36,675 nucleotides of DNA from Candidatus Krumholzibacteriota bacterium (GTDB lineage Bacteria > Krumholzibacteriota > Krumholzibacteriia > Krumholzibacteriales > Krumholzibacteriaceae). The position numbers and the translations under genes were made by a program. The stretch's first letter is position 1, and each line of letters begins with the position of its first letter. The DNA is taken from the NCBI GenBank assembly GCA_030667985.1, contig DAOUUU010000009.1, positions 1 to 36,675 of the forward strand, in the 5' to 3' direction. The notes below the pieces were generated by a model, which saw only the letters and a list, made by a program, of their open reading frames with translations, was not told where the DNA came from and did not search any database. This document shows positions 33,964-36,675 of the stretch, piece by piece.

Positions 33964-35613
33964 TCAGATCTCCCCGATATACCATTCGTGAAGGTTATGA
34001 TACATGCTTATCGCGTTCGGCTTAGCGCCTTTGAATTCATTGCTGAGGGCGCTCAAAGCAGTGGTCACATAGAGGAAAGTGTAGGGCTGGTCCTCGTAGA
34101 TCAACTTCTGCACTTCGTAGAAGAGGGGTTTCGCCTTCTCGAAATCGAGCATCTTACAGGCGCGGGCATTCAGGCTGTCCACCGCCTCGTTGCAGTAATC
34201 GATCCTGTTATACCCTCCGGCTCTTCGCGCCTCGCAGGACCAGATCGGAGCCAGATCCGCCTTGGTCGATGCCCGCCAGGCATTCACCATCGCCTGAAAA
34301 TCGCCCGATTTGATCTTGTCGAGCATCACCGTCCATTCGAGGACGACCGGATTCATCTTTACCCCTACTGTCCGCAGCATCTCCTGGACCATGATCTGCG
34401 TATCCATCCGGATCTGGTTGCCGTAATTGGTGATGAGATCGAACTCGAAACGCTTGCCGTCCCGGTCGAGCCAACCGTCCCCGTCCCGATCTATGAATCC
34501 TTCCCTGGCGAGCATCTTCCGGGCGAGCTCCGAATCATGCGGAAGCGCCGCGATATCGGGATTGTAGGCCCAGATAATCGGTGGGAATGGGCTCGAGCAT
34601 TCCTCGGCGAAACCATAGTAAAGGTTGTCGATTATAAGCTTACGATCGATAGCGTGACTCAGCGCCCTTCTCACATTCCGATTCTCGAAGGGCTCGTGCG
34701 CTCCGTTCCAGCCGATGTAGTTATAGTTTCGCGTCGGAAAATCCAATATCTGCAGCTCGGGATGGTTCTCCTTCAGTCCCTGGACTTCACTGGGAGGAAG
34801 ACTCTCCATGCAGTCGATCTCGCCCGCTTTCAGTTGCGTAAGCAGGGTCGTCTGATCCGGGACGATCTTAAAGATGACTTTTTCCAGATAGGGTTTCCCC
34901 TTCTCGTAGTACCGCTCATTGGGAACCAGTGTGAGAGATTGACCGCGGACCCAGAGCTCTATCTTGAATGGTCCGTTTGTTGGAAGCTCAACGACCGGTA
35001 TTGACTTGATCTGTTCGGGCGGCACCTCTTCGATTATATGCTTCGGCAATATCACCCCGTCATTGGCGTCCATGAGCTGGTAGGGATACACTTCACTGAA
35101 ATGAAAAACGGCCGTCCGATCGTCCAGCGCGACGACGCTGTCAATCCCGTCCTTGAGATGCCTGCTCGCCCAGAGCACCTTCGGATCCTTTTGCGCTCTG
35201 AAAGTAGCCACCACATCATGGGCGGTCACCTGGACTCCGTCGCTCCAGTAGACGTCGTCTCTCAGGTGAAATGTCAGCTGCTTCCTGTTATCGCTGAATT
35301 CGTACGACTCCGCGAGCCTCGGCTTGAAGGTCAACAGGTCGGACTGCTCCTCGAGAAGCTCGAGAAAGAGCTGCTTGTACACATCCCTGGCATGCGCATC
35401 GGTCGTGGACATCGGATTCAGGCCCTCGAAATCGCTGATCTCGCCGATAACAAGTGTCCCTCGACGGGTCACCGATGAATCATTGCCTGTACAGGAATGG
35501 AAAGAAACGAGGAACGAGAGAATCAGGATGATATTCAATGTCGTACAGGAAATCCTTCCCCCAGCCATTTCAAAACCTTCTTTCATGCATGTCCCGGTAT
35601 CTTTACCTTGCAT
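33964..35613 (-). CDS. ABC transporter substrate-binding lipoprotein, family 5 (peptide/nickel type); start may be 35586
   Basis: Lipobox LVSFHSCTG; YEFSDNRKQLTFHLRDDVYWSDGVQVTAHDVVATFR; NVRRALSHAIDRKLIIDNLYYGFAEECSSPFPP. Confidence 0.93.
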   Translation of the reverse strand: MQGKDTGTCMKEGFEMAGGRISCTTLNIILILSFLVSFHSCTGNDSSVTRRGTLVIGEISDFEGLNPMSTTDAHARDVYKQLFLELLEEQSDLLTFKPRLAESYEFSDNRKQLTFHLRDDVYWSDGVQVTAHDVVATFRAQKDPKVLWASRHLKDGIDSVVALDDRTAVFHFSEVYPYQLMDANDGVILPKHIIEEVPPEQIKSIPVVELPTNGPFKIELWVRGQSLTLVPNERYYEKGKPYLEKVIFKIVPDQTTLLTQLKAGEIDCMESLPPSEVQGLKENHPELQILDFPTRNYNYIGWNGAHEPFENRNVRRALSHAIDRKLIIDNLYYGFAEECSSPFPPIIWAYNPDIAALPHDSELARKMLAREGFIDRDGDGWLDRDGKRFEFDLITNYGNQIRMDTQIMVQEMLRTVGVKMNPVVLEWTVMLDKIKSGDFQAMVNAWRASTKADLAPIWSCEARRAGGYNRIDYCNEAVDSLNARACKMLDFEKAKPLFYEVQKLIYEDQPYTFLYVTTALSALSNEFKGAKPNAISMYHNLHEWYIGEI

Positions 35614-35675
35614 TATAACAATGTTTTCGGTATACGAAAGGAAAATGTAGGGGCCGGACCAAAAAGGATCTGACT

Positions 35676-36675
35676 GTGGTCAAAACCGGTTGTGACATCC
35701 TCGCGAAAAGCGCGCGAACGCGGCTCAAGGAGAGCCGTGTCGGGCTTCTGGCCAATCCCGCCTCCCTGACATCGAAACTCGTCCATCTGAGCAAGGCCCT
35801 CACCGAACAACGGATCAGGCTCGAATGCATCTTCGGCCCCCAGCACGGCTATAGGGGCGAGACCCAGGCGAACATGATCGAGTGGCAGGGCTACCTCCAC
35901 CCCACACTCGGGATACCGGTCTATTCACTCTACGGTGAGAAGCGGGAACCGGACCGCTTCATGATCCAGGATCTCGACACACTCGTCGTAGATCTTCCCG
36001 ATGTGGGCGCCCGGCCCTACACCTATCTCTGGACCGCGGTGATCATGATGAAGGCATGCGCAGCCGAAGGCGTCACCGTTACGGTCTGCGACCGGCCCAA
36101 TCCAATAGGAGGATCGGCTGTGGAAGGCCCGATGCTCACCCAGGATCACACCTCCTTCGTCGGGCTCTATCCACTGATCATGCGGCACGGCCTGACGATC
36201 GGAGAGGCGATGAATCTCGTCAACGAACAAGACGGCATCGGCTGCAAACTGAGAATAATCCGGATGAAGGGCTGGGACAGAGAGATGTTCTTCGACGAGA
36301 CCGGACAGCCGTGGATCATGCCTTCACCCAATATCCCGACGACCGAGACGGCTCTACTCTATCCCGGTATGGTCCTGATGGAAGGAACTAACCTCTCCGA
36401 GGGCCGCGGCACAACGAAACCCTTCGAACTGGTAGGCGCCCCCTGGATCGAGCCGGAGAAATTTGCCCGGAAACTCTCCTCCGCCGGGCTCGAGGGAGTC
36501 CTGTTCAGACCGGTCCACTTCGAACCGGCCTGGGACAAATACCGGGGAAACACCTGTGGAGGAGTTCAGATACACGTTACCAGGAGAAAGGTGTTTCAGC
36601 CGGTCAGGTGCGCCGTCACAATACTCGACGCCGCCGCGTCGGTCTATCCCGGGGAATTCTCCTGGAGCGAACCGC
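35676..36675 (+). CDS. namZ: NamZ-like exo-beta-N-acetylmuramidase (DUF1343), partial, runs off window end
   Basis: GTG start after AAAAAGG; own translation VVKTGCDILAKSARTRLKESRVGLLANPASL...IFGPQHGYRGE...GIPVYSLYGEKREP...LVVDLPDVGARPYTYLWT...VCDRPNPIGGSAVEGPM...HGLTIGEAMNLVN...MEGTNLSEGRGTTKPFELVGAPW. Absent from the supplied ORF track. Confidence 0.9.
   Translation, partial: MVKTGCDILAKSARTRLKESRVGLLANPASLTSKLVHLSKALTEQRIRLECIFGPQHGYRGETQANMIEWQGYLHPTLGIPVYSLYGEKREPDRFMIQDLDTLVVDLPDVGARPYTYLWTAVIMMKACAAEGVTVTVCDRPNPIGGSAVEGPMLTQDHTSFVGLYPLIMRHGLTIGEAMNLVNEQDGIGCKLRIIRMKGWDREMFFDETGQPWIMPSPNIPTTETALLYPGMVLMEGTNLSEGRGTTKPFELVGAPWIEPEKFARKLSSAGLEGVLFRPVHFEPAWDKYRGNTCGGVQIHVTRRKVFQPVRCAVTILDAAASVYPGEFSWSEP

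Overview
The window is a bacterial chromosomal segment. Composition and gene families (C25 gingipain-like protease with a T9SS-type C-terminal domain, FG-GAP proteins, many lipoproteins) suggest an FCB-like lineage; this is inference only. It starts with the 5' part of a 16S rRNA gene (minus strand) preceded by two good sigma70-type promoters. Divergently follows a class A PBP. Then come a minus-strand nucleoside-catabolism/housekeeping cluster (pdp/deoA, deoC, deoB, alr, yhaM-like) and two minus-strand lipoproteins. A plus-strand cluster follows: TPR lipoprotein, sensor histidine kinase, NtrC-like sigma54 activator, a textbook -24/-12 promoter with candidate upstream activator sites, then a coiled-coil protein, a small lipoprotein and a putative outer-membrane beta-barrel. 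After that are a ferredoxin, an acyl-CoA dehydrogenase/EtfBA/ETF:quinone-oxidoreductase-like cluster, a YkgJ-like CxxxCxxCC protein, a very large gingipain-like protein and a metzincin-like lipoprotein. A compact three-gene operon encodes a ParA ATPase fused to a CBM48/AMPK-type glycogen-binding domain, a MinD-like protein without a Walker A motif, and a small unknown protein; it is preceded by a candidate structured leader RNA with a terminator. The window ends with a divergent-PAP2 protein, a family 5 peptide-binding protein and a NamZ/DUF1343 gene (GTG start, missing from the ORF track). The best leads are (1) the ParA-CBM48 / pseudo-MinD operon with its leader RNA, and (2) the sigma54 regulatory/envelope cluster, whose activator gene is interrupted by an in-frame TAG overlapping a perfect 9-bp inverted repeat while coding continues in the same frame.
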